Assembly: GCF_014698235.1 (NCBI RefSeq)
Contig: NZ_JACJSP010000018.1
Span: 1 to 64,000, forward strand
DNA from: Limnothrix sp. FACHB-406
GTDB lineage: Bacteria > Cyanobacteriota > Cyanobacteriia > CACIAM-69d
Reading direction: 5' to 3'
DNA length: 64,000 nucleotides
Each line of letters begins with the position of its first letter. Position 1 is the first letter of the stretch. This document shows, one piece after another, positions 31,201 to 33,219 of this stretch. A program made the translations under genes and the position numbers. The notes under the pieces are model-generated. The model did not search any database, was not told the origin of the DNA, and worked only from the letters and a program-made list of their open reading frames with translations.

Positions 31201-33217
31201 CACAGGCGGATAGCAACTGGAGATGGGGAGTCAGTTCGGGAAACTGCTGGGCCACCCGATCGCGCACCGATTCCCACTGGGCGGCCTGGTCGCGCCAGCC
31301 GGGTCGGGCCGCCGCCGCTTCCCACAGGGGAAACAGGGACAAACTGAGGGCCCGGGCCCCTTCGTGGGTGGTGGCCAGGTCAGAGCGCTGCGGAAAAGCC
31401 GCCAACAGCGCCAACTGACTCACTTCCTCCAAGACCGCCAAGGATTCAGCCAGGGCCTGATCCGCCACCGGATCCGTCCGATCGCCCATGCGGGTCAGGG
31501 CCGCCGATAGGTAGGCTCCGGCATCGGGCAGTTGACTTTGCACGGGGCGATCGCCCGTTAGCCCCAACTCCCGGCGCATCGCCTCCCCACAGCGCAAAAC
31601 CAGGGCCTGACGCAGACCACTGCCCAGCATCCAAGCAAACCCCGCCAACCCGAGGGCGCAGTCAATGGCCGCCACCTCCAGTTGTGCCATGCGGGCCCGG
31701 TAGTCGGGGGAGGCCACAATGCCCACCTCTCCCCAAAACCCCCAATTCAGGCACTGCGCTTGAATCAAACCGGAGCCGGCCAACTGACCCGCCCAGGCAT
31801 CCTTGAACGTGCCACCGGCCACGTAGTTGGCTTGGCCCGGCGTGCCATAAAACACATTGGCCGAGGAGAAGAAAACCAACAGCTTGGCCCCGGAGGCGAT
31901 CGCCGCCTGGGATAGGTACAGGGATCCCGCCACCTTGGGAGCCAACACACGGGCCGCCGCCGCCTCCGTCAGCCGATGGAGAGCGCTATCTTCCAGAATC
32001 AGGGCCGAGTGGATGACCGCATCGATTTGACCGAAGCGATCGAGCGCGGTTTGAAACGCCTGATGCAGTTGCTGCGGATCGGTCATATCCGCCTGTAGAT
32101 AGATCGCCTCGCCGCCCGCCTGTTGAATTTGGGTGAGTTGCTGTTGAATGGTCTCGTTCAGGGCCCGCCGGCCCAGCAACACCACCCGCGATTGGCACTG
32201 CTCCGCCAGCCATTGGCCAATGGTGTGCCCAATGCCGCCCGTGCCGCCCGCAATCACCACCACCCCCCGGGGAGTCAGCATGGGGCTAGGCTGGGAGCCG
32301 CCCGTGGTGGGGCTGGGGCCGGAGAGTTGGGCGAGGGTTTGCACAAACCGCCGGCCCCGTCGCCAGGCGATCGCGCGGCCCCAGGGATCCCCCGGATCCG
32401 CCAGCAGTTGTTGGAAACCAGCGGCGGCCGTGGTGGCGTTCTGCCAATGGGGATCGTAAAGATCGAGGTCAAAACCGGTGACCCGCAGGCTGGGATATTC
32501 CCGCCGCAGAACTTTGACCATCCCCGCCAAGACGGCTCCCATGGGCAAGTTGGGGGGCGAGGTTTGTTCCGAATCCAGCACCCGGTGGGTATTGAAGGTG
32601 ATCAGCTTCAGGGTGAGGTTGGCGGCTTTGCCCTGGTGATGGATGGCCCGAATCAGGCGCAGCAGGGCGGGAATGGTTTCCGCTTCGAGGGTGGCCAAAG
32701 CTGAAGCGGGTGACTGCCAATCGGTGCTCGGCTCGCGATCGACCCAAAGAATGGTGAGCGGCTCGATCGCCCCTTGCAACTCCGCCCTCAAGGCCGCTTC
32801 GGAGGCTGAATCAGTGGCCCATGATCGCAACTGAGCCGAGGGGCCCAGCACCGTCGCGAGCTGCTGAATCCATGCGTGCTGTAGGTCGCGGGAATGGGGG
32901 TCGGAGCGCTGGACATCCGGCTTGACCCCGTTGATCGAGGGGCGATCGCCCGGAATTTCCTGAGCCGCCTCAACCGCTGCCCCATAAATCCAAACCGGGG
33001 TAACCGTTGCGGTGGCCGGCGGCACAGTCGGAGCCGACAGCAAATGCCAAGCCGGACGATAGAGCACACCGGTTAGATCCAAATCCGTCAAGGGTAATTG
33101 CGGAGCACCCTGGGGTTGAACCTCAGCCTGCGTCTCCCCCACGGCCAAGCGACGGGCTGCCTCCTGGGGGGACAGTTGTCCCATTTGGACTTGTTTTAAA
33201 ATCTCAACCCGGTTCAT
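4235..33217 (-). CDS. Trans-AT type I polyketide synthase PKS3 (9,660 aa, second half of M5 through M11, thioesterase)
   Basis: A single 28,983-bp reading frame and an exceptionally long protein. Domain order with approximate residues: docking peptide 1-25; KR 43-540, MT 580-933, ACP 983-1060; KS7 1143-1593, KR 1837-2313, MT 2340-2693, ACP 2720-2806; KS8 2875-3302, MT 3473-3846, ACP 3903-3983; KS9 4023-4450, DH 4640-4913, KR 4970-5453, MT 5473-5860, ACP 5893-5973; KS10 6090-6513, KR 6790-7280, ACP 7310-7387; KS11 7457-7877, KR 8030-8463, ACP 8533-8613; KS12 8650-9087, ACP 9273-9353; TE 9367-9643. All six KS domains keep the Cys-His-His triad. No AT domain (GHSxGE) occurs; each KS is followed by the LPxYPFxxxRYW-type flanking segment typical of trans-AT lines. 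ATG 33217 lies two bases after the PKS2 stop, so translation is probably coupled. Confidence 0.96.
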   Translation of the reverse strand: MNRVEILKQVQMGQLSPQEAARRLAVGETQAEVQPQGAPQLPLTDLDLTGVLYRPAWHLLSAPTVPPATATVTPVWIYGAAVEAAQEIPGDRPSINGVKPDVQRSDPHSRDLQHAWIQQLATVLGPSAQLRSWATDSASEAALRAELQGAIEPLTILWVDREPSTDWQSPASALATLEAETIPALLRLIRAIHHQGKAANLTLKLITFNTHRVLDSEQTSPPNLPMGAVLAGMVKVLRREYPSLRVTGFDLDLYDPHWQNATTAAAGFQQLLADPGDPWGRAIAWRRGRRFVQTLAQLSGPSPTTGGSQPSPMLTPRGVVVIAGGTGGIGHTIGQWLAEQCQSRVVLLGRRALNETIQQQLTQIQQAGGEAIYLQADMTDPQQLHQAFQTALDRFGQIDAVIHSALILEDSALHRLTEAAAARVLAPKVAGSLYLSQAAIASGAKLLVFFSSANVFYGTPGQANYVAGGTFKDAWAGQLAGSGLIQAQCLNWGFWGEVGIVASPDYRARMAQLEVAAIDCALGLAGFAWMLGSGLRQALVLRCGEAMRRELGLTGDRPVQSQLPDAGAYLSAALTRMGDRTDPVADQALAESLAVLEEVSQLALLAAFPQRSDLATTHEGARALSLSLFPLWEAAAARPGWRDQAAQWESVRDRVAQQFPELTPHLQLLSACVAQYPRLWRGEVAGHEILFPQGSSELVAPVYASGSLAQRMNATVVAVLAAWQAERGPDRPLRILEIGAGTGATAAVVLAALQDHPQLSYVFTDISPALVRRATDRLGHYRGCQFQTLNIEQDPIAQGFTPGSFDVVLAANVLHATANMDATLSRAKLLLGNHGLLILAEATSSQLFSTMTFGVTKGWWAHDPDQQRLPGGPLLDPQGWEAHLVSTGFQGVRAIALGSPAASAIGPVSAPYHVIVAESDGWIPETALLPIAPRLATDPGANPRTQASTESTNGANNANNDPNTKAPAGPESGRSPQSAASHRATLKGIFAQVLKMDPAELATEATFEAMGVDSLTVLQLTEALERHYGSLSKTLLYEYPTLSRLGAYFDQNHASSLPPAPSPALTSPTLPPSPSSHSVSTPSIAIDSPVTSSPVSKTPAIDPVAPDVPNVAPVTTEEPDRPPVAPEAAAMAAMDSLPTNGDQPLAIVGLAGRYPQGETLEAFWQTLAAGRSAIQEVPADRFDWQQIFDPQGGDRQSYSRWGGFIQDADKFDAAFFGISPREARDMDPQERVFLETVWACLEDAGYPPQRLKAAVRRAKAEGDRAGRRLPGNRNDVGVFAGITYSNYQLYAIEQWQRGQRAGAHAAFWSVANRTSWLFDFQGPSVSVDTACSSSLAAIHLACESIRRGECRAAIAGGVNLILHPLHLVNLSQLRMLAPGDQCRAFGAGANGFVDGEGVGAILIRPLADALAAGDRIRGVILGSAMNSAGRTQGYTVPNPLAQADLILDALEQAEVDPATIQYVEAHGTGTALGDPIEIRGLTEAWRKHTAANQICAIGSVKSNIGHLESAAGIAGLTKILLQFQHRELVPSRHSETPNPLIPFAETPFYLQTDRTPWPTETHRPRRAALSSFGAGGANVHLIVQEGPESVRRELSPVSGSATPLPAGDRAVGGAINGAVDGATDAGTVATAATTEIPEEIIVVSAKSAAALRAQVEQLLQHLRDLSPDGDAWRDFAWTLQVGRAAMPHRLALVAASAADCCEQWQAFLTEAALPQGWVGRVTPQSQEAAEAEAPTLPDLWAARRYAKIARWWVQGGDPDWEALPRSQPRRLLTLPTYPFERVRYWPVEADEELMFAPSGSSAGSSAAPQPIDQFIEQPTDQEDFRLLVPRWFAAPLPVAPSQRPGLHLIVQRSPSPWAEALAQHYRSLGETSQVLTLNPLAGETLWRNWLAQTTPIASIDFLGMMDACDWQDAVDDSWAFLQGIQVLAHRHDPLPLLRIVTQRAQSVVPGDRLMQPWAAPAIGLGRACRAECPSLPVVCVDLEATDPAPAAAQIVGELGSDGALEVAWRSGERWVRGMAEAEPTPATANPDRSQGSAISTLRDRGVYLIVGGASGVGLEVAQWLADQVRARLVLLGRSPQGECQTQAIAQIRQRGGDALYLQADVSDRAALRAALTQARQQFGPIAGAIHSAMVLDNHPLTAMPAKAYRTVLAPKVAGSVALVEALREDPLDFVLFFSSLASFAPTPGSANYVAACAFEDAFATYLQDVQGLSASVINWGFWGDVGQLSTEAGRTRLAQWGVQAMGRALGLRSFAMVWQRGLRQSLPLRASAKVLDLLGFRPSAPLANHGADSGPTVADPGQAARLAAQDYVTRSTLDVPRYIQALEELDDLSRWYLIRVWVEFDLFPAPGEWRTLEQLRQRLYRSPKYERLLKAHCNLLAAQQVLELRGDGEAVRSGPALPAIRAALGPTTLAERHRDFVQRYPDMVGFTRVLEACLTVADYGAVLQGQKLATEILFPGSSLDLVTGMYRDNPWVDHFNQVLAAALGGGMAAQPGRPLRVLEVGAGTGSTTQFTLPAVAALADRLVYDFTDVSQSFLQAGKAAFGQTYPFMQFRLFDLDRSAEAQGFELGVYDAIVATNVVHATRQIQQSLSHLAQLLKPGGLLLLNELTRKSDCQTITVALLDGWWAFEDPAVRLEHSPLLPPQNWVQLLAEAGLTVSSPPGSTAKSGLGNAYQQLFIAARTAAASPPVVAPVLVSPAANSPAPIAPAPIAPAPIVPDDRPSPARILAISQELGQMIAAVLEMDHHPDPEQTFSDLGVDSILSSQIARRINARFGSEIAPTDFYRYATPLEMATYLESQVAATPAPTAPAPPPVVDPVISPARIEPSLGSGVAAELTAAAPVGMAAPAGMTAGNSQVARPQTPVGTAPDRTGTEAIAVIGLSCRFPGARNADEFWDVLRSGQTPFSDLTERWGTVSDRPLRGGLLPDALAFDPLFFRLSPREAAQMDPQQRVFLEEAWKAIEDAGYAPESLADTRCGVYVGAAHNFYGLDSQDGQNGSANREPNAMASLGSSMAILPARIAYHLNLKGPAIPVDTACSSSLVALHLACQGLLQGDCDLALAGGVALLLLSPRVHQFLDYSGMLSATNQCRPFDQSANGFVPAEGCGVVMLKRLSEAQRDGDPIYGVIRASGMNQDGRSNGITAPNVQAQTELEQALYTKGQIDPSTLSYVEAHGTGTKLGDPIELQALTKAFRHWTDAKQFCAIGSVKGNIGHAMAAAGMAGFIKVLLSLKHEALPASLHLQTPNPAFDWQQSPFYVPTQPQPWPRQGDRPRRAALSAFGFSGTNAHVVIEEGPAREPLPTSSFSLPWRVIPVSAQSRPALERNLAQLAAWADRNSAASLADVAWTLTFGRQHFDCRAVLVVQWTADLVTASPLRDPAAVPASLPHAAQIREFLSGAAIAWSEVWEGPPGRRISLPAYAFERDICALTPPVAPTLATPVIPAAPIEPTEPAPLAPEPPIEDWLDRTLHRVEAQASQQGDPLVGWEMVFERLDNLGALGLLATFQQAGALREAHRPIAPAALQSLIQLSPDHQLLFAGLLAILQNTGWLVEVAGELALNPDRPEGCASQVAATRSRLEAELRSQCPACRPYLDLLQLCLNHYPDLLAGRLAVTDLLYTPEVLPWVEAINRETPLADHFNGLVATAVATAVRDRVAQSGSAPIQILEIGAGTGATTAGVLQALAPLGSQVTYHFTDLSPAFVHRGRNRWGEQYPFTRYAPLDIEADLASQGFAPGQFAIICAANVLHATRRIDHTLAQVHQLLAPGGLVILSEVCHFEVFATLTFGLTRGWWLFEDAPNRIPHSPLLTPLNWRRCLAAQGFPRVRTLGVRHPQSPETYLQSLIVAQRSPQSAAQAVSPAPDRVTDQVSDPLPSPASGPFANQFANQAPQPSFQPVPAVPVSAQGSPDRCEQRVVELLANYLNVPADRLDPKRPFADLGVDSIVAIELAKLLNAELAIELRSTDLFNYPTGQQLARHIEQAFPDWRRPTTPPIGTAPAPEAAPLPQAAAPPVSSPGTKPPGRQIAIIGMAGQFPGARNLAEFWQVIQRGQPVVGEVPPDRWDWRAIYDPDRLAPHKTPSRHGGFLDDVGAFDPALFQISPREAEFMDPQQRLLLMETWAALEDAGYPQQRLDGSRTGVFVGASSGDYWELLLASGLPVDGYTFTGNAGAMLPARIAYWLNLKGPTLAIDSACSSSLIAVHTACESIEQGHCDLAIAGGVSVLATPRLHLLLGKVGMLSPTGTCKPFDHSADGIVISEGVGVVILKPLDRALADGDRIHAVIQGSGTNQDGKTSSLTAPSGPAQTTLIQEVYQRFGLDPRSIGYVETHGTGTPLGDPIELHALSDALRAADLPPASIPIGSVKGVIGHSLTAAGIASLLKVVLALKHRSLPPCPLSTGLNGHIQLDASPLRLDPYGSPWTQTPRLAAISSFGANGANCHMVLAAAPEVAAPALPARPEYLLVLSARDRAQLRQRVADLLQHLTSQEPLPLADLAVTLATKRSHLAVRAAWVASSWDEQLANLRQIHQALLVITPRAIAPEAIPAQSWLITPSDDPILTPDGALSDNQRAQVAQLLQSGRSDRPFLLSLAAEFVAGTLSDLTALYPQPGRLVDLPRYPFDRTRYWVQRSPQPTPSALSPAPTPTRDLTFWMSQHHVQGTAVLPGAAILQQMLEAGQAAGHPIGELRDIGWLHPVQAGMALVPQWQTQDSRLLLQLQASMETDPSGVTASPDRPCATAVWISTPSAPSPSETPRLDPDAVQRRCGSAWTQKAFYDLVDGRDVVHGPLYRTVEQLWAGPFEALGKLKAPASELAWLPRMALHPSLLDGALQCVMGLLAPRAADLPLLLPASIATLQILQPLTEDCWVYVRPSQAPISEYSFDLRITNLAGEDLIRINTFTLRPLRTEGSLLGTSPNGHPGIPPLVPGGYGQGLSRSGLPVGAGPVPAHNGAPVALGSEGAIALAGSPTAPASAVEAVPCYRPVWQETPWPEPIAPGPGAVLMVYAPGDRPLAAALQAQHPSAPTYQVQLAGSRQSLGPNHWQVGAAASDWEPIWPQLPPLETIYFLAAGSRIAPASLAELTALQDQGVVSLFHLIQGLDRHRLWRSGARLRVITQDAQAVGVGPIQPWQATVIGFTKALSREFTDLAVTCLDLSRVDLELVEPIDRLDLTDLTNPFAHLARRIATEPAAEPGLELAYRGTRRLRRAIQPMALPPDPRPLPIHPGGCYLIVGGMTGIGYEAAKCLAAITGVKLILTGRRPLTEGRAAQLRELTALGAIAQYRAVDVADPVAMAGLIQEIQQTWGPLRGVIHSALVLQDASLRTMTPAALQAALAPKVAGSWLLVELTRQQPLDFLIFFSSANALMGNAGQSNYAAGCTFQDAFALALPPTGPRIQIINWGYWRETGIVATEFYSRRIEKQGILGINTAEGVETLARLLRWEVRQCLPMLVAPEILDQLQLTGWTTEPAGAIAPPMLPAAAQAMARFVQERPIAPESIEAFQQLEAHAHGRLLATLRQLGVLRSAADRWSVRSVMTQLAVQPRYERLLWALDDLLIRAGFLAEQGDGLGLTPLCLTPEMDRRIANSSAEADRLRSRYVGIDPCLTLLDRCLERYGDILRGACDPLEILFPRGSAAQVEGIYRGNPLMDYYNDLTAATVAAAVVAAQPTPQQPFRILEIGGGTGGTSFAVLKALDPHAASVHYTFTDISPTLVHQAQQTLAQGRSFCEFRVLNIAQDVAAQSFAPGSYDLVLAANVLHATESVTASVREAKRLLKRHGLLVLNEGTRVQDFVTLTFGLTEGWWLFGDGDWRLPHAPLLSPAQWEALLRAAGFQSIHLASPARPDAGLPIETIILGASDGWIECPTVATAPQGAPMVPDRPVPPSVPAAAPSSAVAAPTLAEGDSRTVVLAHLRQVFGQVLRLEGTTLSRQANFETYGVDSLVTLELIRALEQTFGLLPQTLLFQCPSLDALTQWLEANKPEAIAALVAAARPAAPSVVAAPGSSGELPAPSPGLPPAPVPAPLTSAPRSTTSASTSTSTSTISAPTTSLTPTTPAPGLAGGDQPVAEPIAPGPTSRSSQGPSQDRSMAPTNLAVDDGAIAIVGLAGRYPGSPDLAAFWETLITGRDAISEPPPGREFESPEFELTGHPTARRAGWLGAIDTFDPRFFGISPVEAAGIDPQERLFMEVAWAALEDAGLTPSTLVRSPDPAAQRAVGVFAGVMYGEYQLLAAEAALQGDFVLTGASPSSIANRFSYFCNFQGPSLAVDTACSSSLVAIHLAVQSLRRGECRAALAGGVNLILHPRHLLALHRLKMLANDGVCRPFGAGASGMVPGEGVGVVVLKPLADAERDGDRIWGVIRGSAVNSGGKVSGYTVPNPTAQAAVIRSALQDAMVDPHSLSYIEAHGTGTTLGDPIEVAGLTEALGTHDQPYCAIGSLKANIGHLEAAAGIAGLTKVLLQMRHGQLAPSLYATDPNPHIAFDQAPVRVQTQATPWQAWPGLPRRAGISSFGAGGVNAHLIVEEYRSESWRSGSNPDPARAQTLWDRPGIDRNGSSAGDLHYGGTERNGFDRPAVDSFNPAVAPVTADGLRVSEEEYVVPVSALDRERLAAWVRQLRSVLIQAQNSPQPDSTTNPAPGLFATEAPIDWVALVWTLQTGRVALPYRLAVVAKNLNDLLSQWEAFLADGPIAQGLVGRCGPDDRVIRTRPDSPLALATAWVQGAEVDWEALWLGPKPRRVTLPPYPFELRPCWFPRPAQPVTASLNTGRVEPLPASSPARSADLPSTKEPPSTQGAVGVLIPDWRAIAPEAAPGTVAAPVVGEVLLWIGPEAEGAAMAAAVQAHPDCCRFQRVIQVLPGLAFEPLPGDRYRLNSSRESDFGELLAHLAHQGLAPTHVLIRGVATAAPGDAPPQAIRQGLTQTLYPLFYGCRALLRSPETIPSPVSWIYLGDDPAAPWTAAAAAFCAAVGQETTRLRPAVLSGVTELNHPSRDLLRAIALLWQRPELNHLQFQATGSQVRTWQLLDPAIAPGNPAPSGLWQGGGCYILTGGLGAIGQQLVEDAIGSAPVSLVLVGRSPLDDRKTARLEAWRAQGAQITYVAADVGDWDGAIAVVNAARQTGRPLRGVIHAAGLIEDALLIHKDRPTFGRVLRPKVQGTVYLDYLTRQDPLDFFLCLSSLSALMGAPGQGDYAAANAFLDAWIQQRETQRQRQQRSGVSRTLNLPFWQGGGMALTEVSQAWMADMAGLQPLTPAQGLELIHWAIRQPHPQVAIAPGEPEKFQAFLQGRFQSSSPAPSATPAQAARPLVANPMPAAPQAAQAAAPDTLPVLRSIISDLLGLRPEEIDPQARLGELGFDSLQLARLGEAIQKQPSDRAFNSALLFENPTVAALTPYLRSNQAAEPPEPAPQPTPEPTPKPTDSLVSPLGLVEVSGKQSPGAEISVVEPTCTPPLSDRPGDLAQTPRSRRFNPQEPIAIIGMAGRFPGANTLEDFWDNLAAGADCITEVPASRWNPDQYASQCVCRWGGFLDGVDQFDPLFFRISPREAVSMDPQERLFLQTAWHTLENAGYTPDRLRQAADGSPRRVGVFVGITWGSYQLLSAQEWLRSNQILGSSSYWSVANRVSWFLDCKGPSLAVDTACSSSLAAIHLAVQSLRRGECAVAIAGGVNLLLHPSKYIALSGLGFLAADGRCHSFGQGANGFVPGEGVGAVLLKPLSLAEADGDRIEAVILGSAINQDGLTTGYTVPNPEAQAELIELALQDAGISPATLSYLEAHGTGTTVGDPLELRGLDKAFRRYTDQSHFCALGSVKSNIGHLEAAAGVAGVIKVALQMRHQTLVPTLHCTPPNPVLDFSHSPFVLQTARSPWVGERRAGISSFGAGGTNVHVILASYEPTPATVAPASGDRPQVPLLLTLSARHPAALERQVRNLAQYLETHGATLALADVAATLHRGRVPMECRAAVMADSVSAAIQALKRWSIGALANALPAAAQAWLAGGPLPPWEGSGNPVPLPGYSFEPERHWLALPAEPTPAPLTPLPHRFYPIWRSAPLERCASAAAVLFFAPNPEVLQAVRDRLAPRVVIGVLPGSGPFEPLAADPLPMDFRIDPHAAEHYIRLLAVCPPVQCLIQAWDLTELAADSRSNRDLQQTPLHRMFLLSQALLQTQSEPLDIHYVFSGAGGDVPGRVAVGGFRRSLTAACARLRLRTIRVEAAAKDWAGILTDEVQTPWMDADILYRLGKRYGEDWVAWEAAATPAVTLRPRSVILVTGGAGALGSQVALYLARHHQARLVLTGRSPLSPAIEAQLAAIRRAGGEARYYAVDLTDLISMEVMVAHVTTEWGAIEGLVHCAGLQGQAALGSLSWPEFAAALRPKILGTQVLQTVLDWSSLSLRILFSSLAAVAGDLGSCNYACANRYLDAIAEANGGVAIAWPLWAEGGMTLDPQSQDLYLAATGLRLLQTSAALQVLAGLLASEHTRVVICDGEPPALERLLRPWLPGVVPAATTPPPIAATIAEQKAPVIAPPTAARVTRDLTDSLTTEPLTTNPLITEPLTQELAEMAGAVLAIAPHKLQPQTPFSEYGFDSMLLREFATRINRRYAIDLSPSLFFRVGTLATLAEHLQTDYASAIAAVLVPPEVDGAALSDENAVVATPPAPAGPVTSALPDQDSGVAIIGISGLFPGSPSLQDFWQNLAAGKDLIVETPPERWDWRDCAAQLTGTGREEAARWGGFLTEVATFDPLFFGISPREAEQMDPQHRLFLQQAWHALEDAGIRPSSLAGSRTAVFVGVQMNEYVERFGPDAGPQVATGNAHAMIANRLSYLLDLRGPSEIIDTACSSSLVAVHRAVQAIRSGEAPLAIAGGVHLLLSPTAVMMAARMGVLSPEGRCYTFDARANGYVKGEGVGVVCLKSLAQARADRDHIYGVIRASGVNHGGHGMSLTAPNPQAQADLIAQVYQQAAVDPASITLIETHGTGTALGDPIEVDALTEAFGRLTGPTTPEGADRPAPRRWLGSVKTNIGHLEPASGIAGLLKVVLAMQHRQIPPTLHQQSLNPLLHLERGGFQIPIAPQPWEPAIDPSGQAVLRAGVSSFGFGGANCHLLLERVLDSAATPAPALAEPQPEVIPLSAKTPQALRTAVAALRDALQNEGERYALADVAHTLQTGREALAQRVAFVAPDYPTLFEQMQTWLAQGQWPIGELIETSPLAQLAQAWQAGQAELSAIAQASDRPIPPQKVSLPGYPFSQTRHWIPRSPSAVAATGAEAVSEAVSEVVSAAVSTALSAGLVTPAGLATPAPTAMATLRSLLSQTLGLDPTLLTEDTDLSTVGVDSLVQADLRRSLERLWGRSLPANLFLAHPTLAQLQVALGSPPAPVAPVGASPLMVFHDQGSQPASFWIHGAPGDTNWLQSLSQSLGPDFPLMGIEANESVPQESITAMAAHYLSLIETFHPAIDYRLGGYSFGGTVAVEMCRLLEQRGQSVTDLILLDTYAPDSEDLRSIKEHPAIVDPAFAPLLITNLLVHRWRGSRPLSLDDFQTVAPADYASLMTDHLAACSPLRPEQLRRLLDKNLRLAARHDRLLSAYHPEPFACRARVTLFRSTLGFTAADNPLALPAIQVDLADSPAIWQTLLQTSITTHDIASDHFGLLAGAAGQSVANQLKILLGHRPIATGFAETALPKSS
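4290..5120 (-). other. PKS3 thioesterase domain (chain release)
   Basis: A type I alpha/beta-hydrolase thioesterase at the C-terminus. The nucleophile motif is GYSFGG, with Ser at residue 9440 (codon 4898-4900). LLDTYAPD supplies the Asp and SDHFGLL the His. It would release the finished chain by hydrolysis or macrolactonisation; the sequence does not decide which. Confidence 0.9.
5160..7270 (-). other. PKS module M11: KS12-ACP
   Basis: KS12 has DTACSSS (near 6760-6780), ETHGTG and NIGHLE, so it looks condensation-competent. The ACP has VGVDSLV (near 5280-5300). No reductive domain lies between them, which predicts an unreduced beta-keto terminal unit. The linker carries a 12-bp repeat coding VSEA-like words (about 5446-5500). 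Confidence 0.87.
7380..10850 (-). other. PKS module M10: KS11-KR-ACP
   Basis: KS11 is intact (DTACSSS, EAHGTG, NIGHLE). The KR has TGGAGALG and an active-site stretch with FSSLAAVAG and NYACAN, so Ser and Tyr are present. The stereochemistry motif region reads LQGQ, lacking the Asp of B-type KRs. The ACP has YGFDSML. Expected output is a beta-hydroxy unit. Confidence 0.87.
7611..7670 (-). repeat. 15-bp tandem repeat in PKS3 linker
   Basis: Four imperfect 15-bp units (GTTAATGGCTCGGTG type on the + strand) start at 7611, 7626, 7641 and 7656. On the coding strand they give an L-T-T-E-P-like pentapeptide before ACP10. The frame is kept, so it only lengthens the linker. Confidence 0.85.
11060..14950 (-). 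other. PKS module M9: KS10-KR-ACP
   Basis: KS10 is intact (DTACSSS near 14430-14452, EAHGTG, NIGHLE). The KR has TGGLGAIG and GDYAAANAF. The ACP has LGFDSLQ (near 11185-11205). Expected output is a beta-hydroxy unit. A long Ser/Asn/Gly-rich linker follows KS10 around 13380-13680. Confidence 0.87.
15300..21150 (-). other. PKS module M8: KS9-DH-KR-MT-ACP
   Basis: KS9 has DSACSSS, ETHGTG and VIGHSLTAAG: the Asn before IGH is Val, but Cys and both His remain. The DH is intact (HHVQGTAVLPG near 19241-19271, and LLDGALQ). The KR has VGGMTGIG and SNYAAG. The C-methyltransferase has LEIGGGTGG and TFGLTEGWW. The ACP has YGVDSLV. Expected output is an alpha-methyl enoyl unit. Confidence 0.88.
21270..24595 (-). 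other. PKS module M7: KS8-MT-ACP (no KR)
   Basis: KS8 is intact (DTACSSS near 24092-24117, EAHGTG, NIGHAMAAAG). It is followed by a C-methyltransferase (LEIGAGTGA near 22190-22225, TFGLTRGWW) and an ACP (LGVDSIV). No KR-like Rossmann motif lies between them. Expected output is an alpha-methyl beta-keto unit. Confidence 0.87.
24800..29790 (-). other. PKS module M6: KS7-KR-MT-ACP
   Basis: KS7 is intact (DTACSSS near 29216-29240, EAHGTG, NIGHLE). The KR has VGGASGVG and SANYVAAC; the stereochemistry region reads LDN, with the Asp expected of a B-type KR. The methyltransferase has LEVGAGTGS. The ACP has LGVDSIL (near 24927-24947). Expected output is an alpha-methyl beta-hydroxy unit. Confidence 0.87.
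25066..25110 (-). repeat. 15-bp tandem repeat in PKS3 linker (APIAP)
   Basis: Three near-identical 15-bp units (CGATCGGGGCAGGGG type) at 25066, 25081 and 25096. They code an Ala-Pro-Ile-Ala-Pro-type repeat just before ACP6. The units also contain CGATCG words. Confidence 0.85.
30040..33217 (-). other. PKS module M5, second half: docking-KR-MT-ACP
   Basis: The N-terminal helical docking peptide (ILKQVQMGQLSPQEAARRL, residues 6-24) matches the helix found at the PKS2 C-terminus. The KR has AGGTGGIG and ANYVAGG. The methyltransferase has LEIGAGTGA and TFGVTKGWW. The ACP has MGVDSLT. Together with KS6-DH of PKS2 this completes a KS-DH-KR-MT-ACP module and should give an alpha-methyl enoyl unit. 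Confidence 0.85.
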
Positions 33218-33219
33218 GG

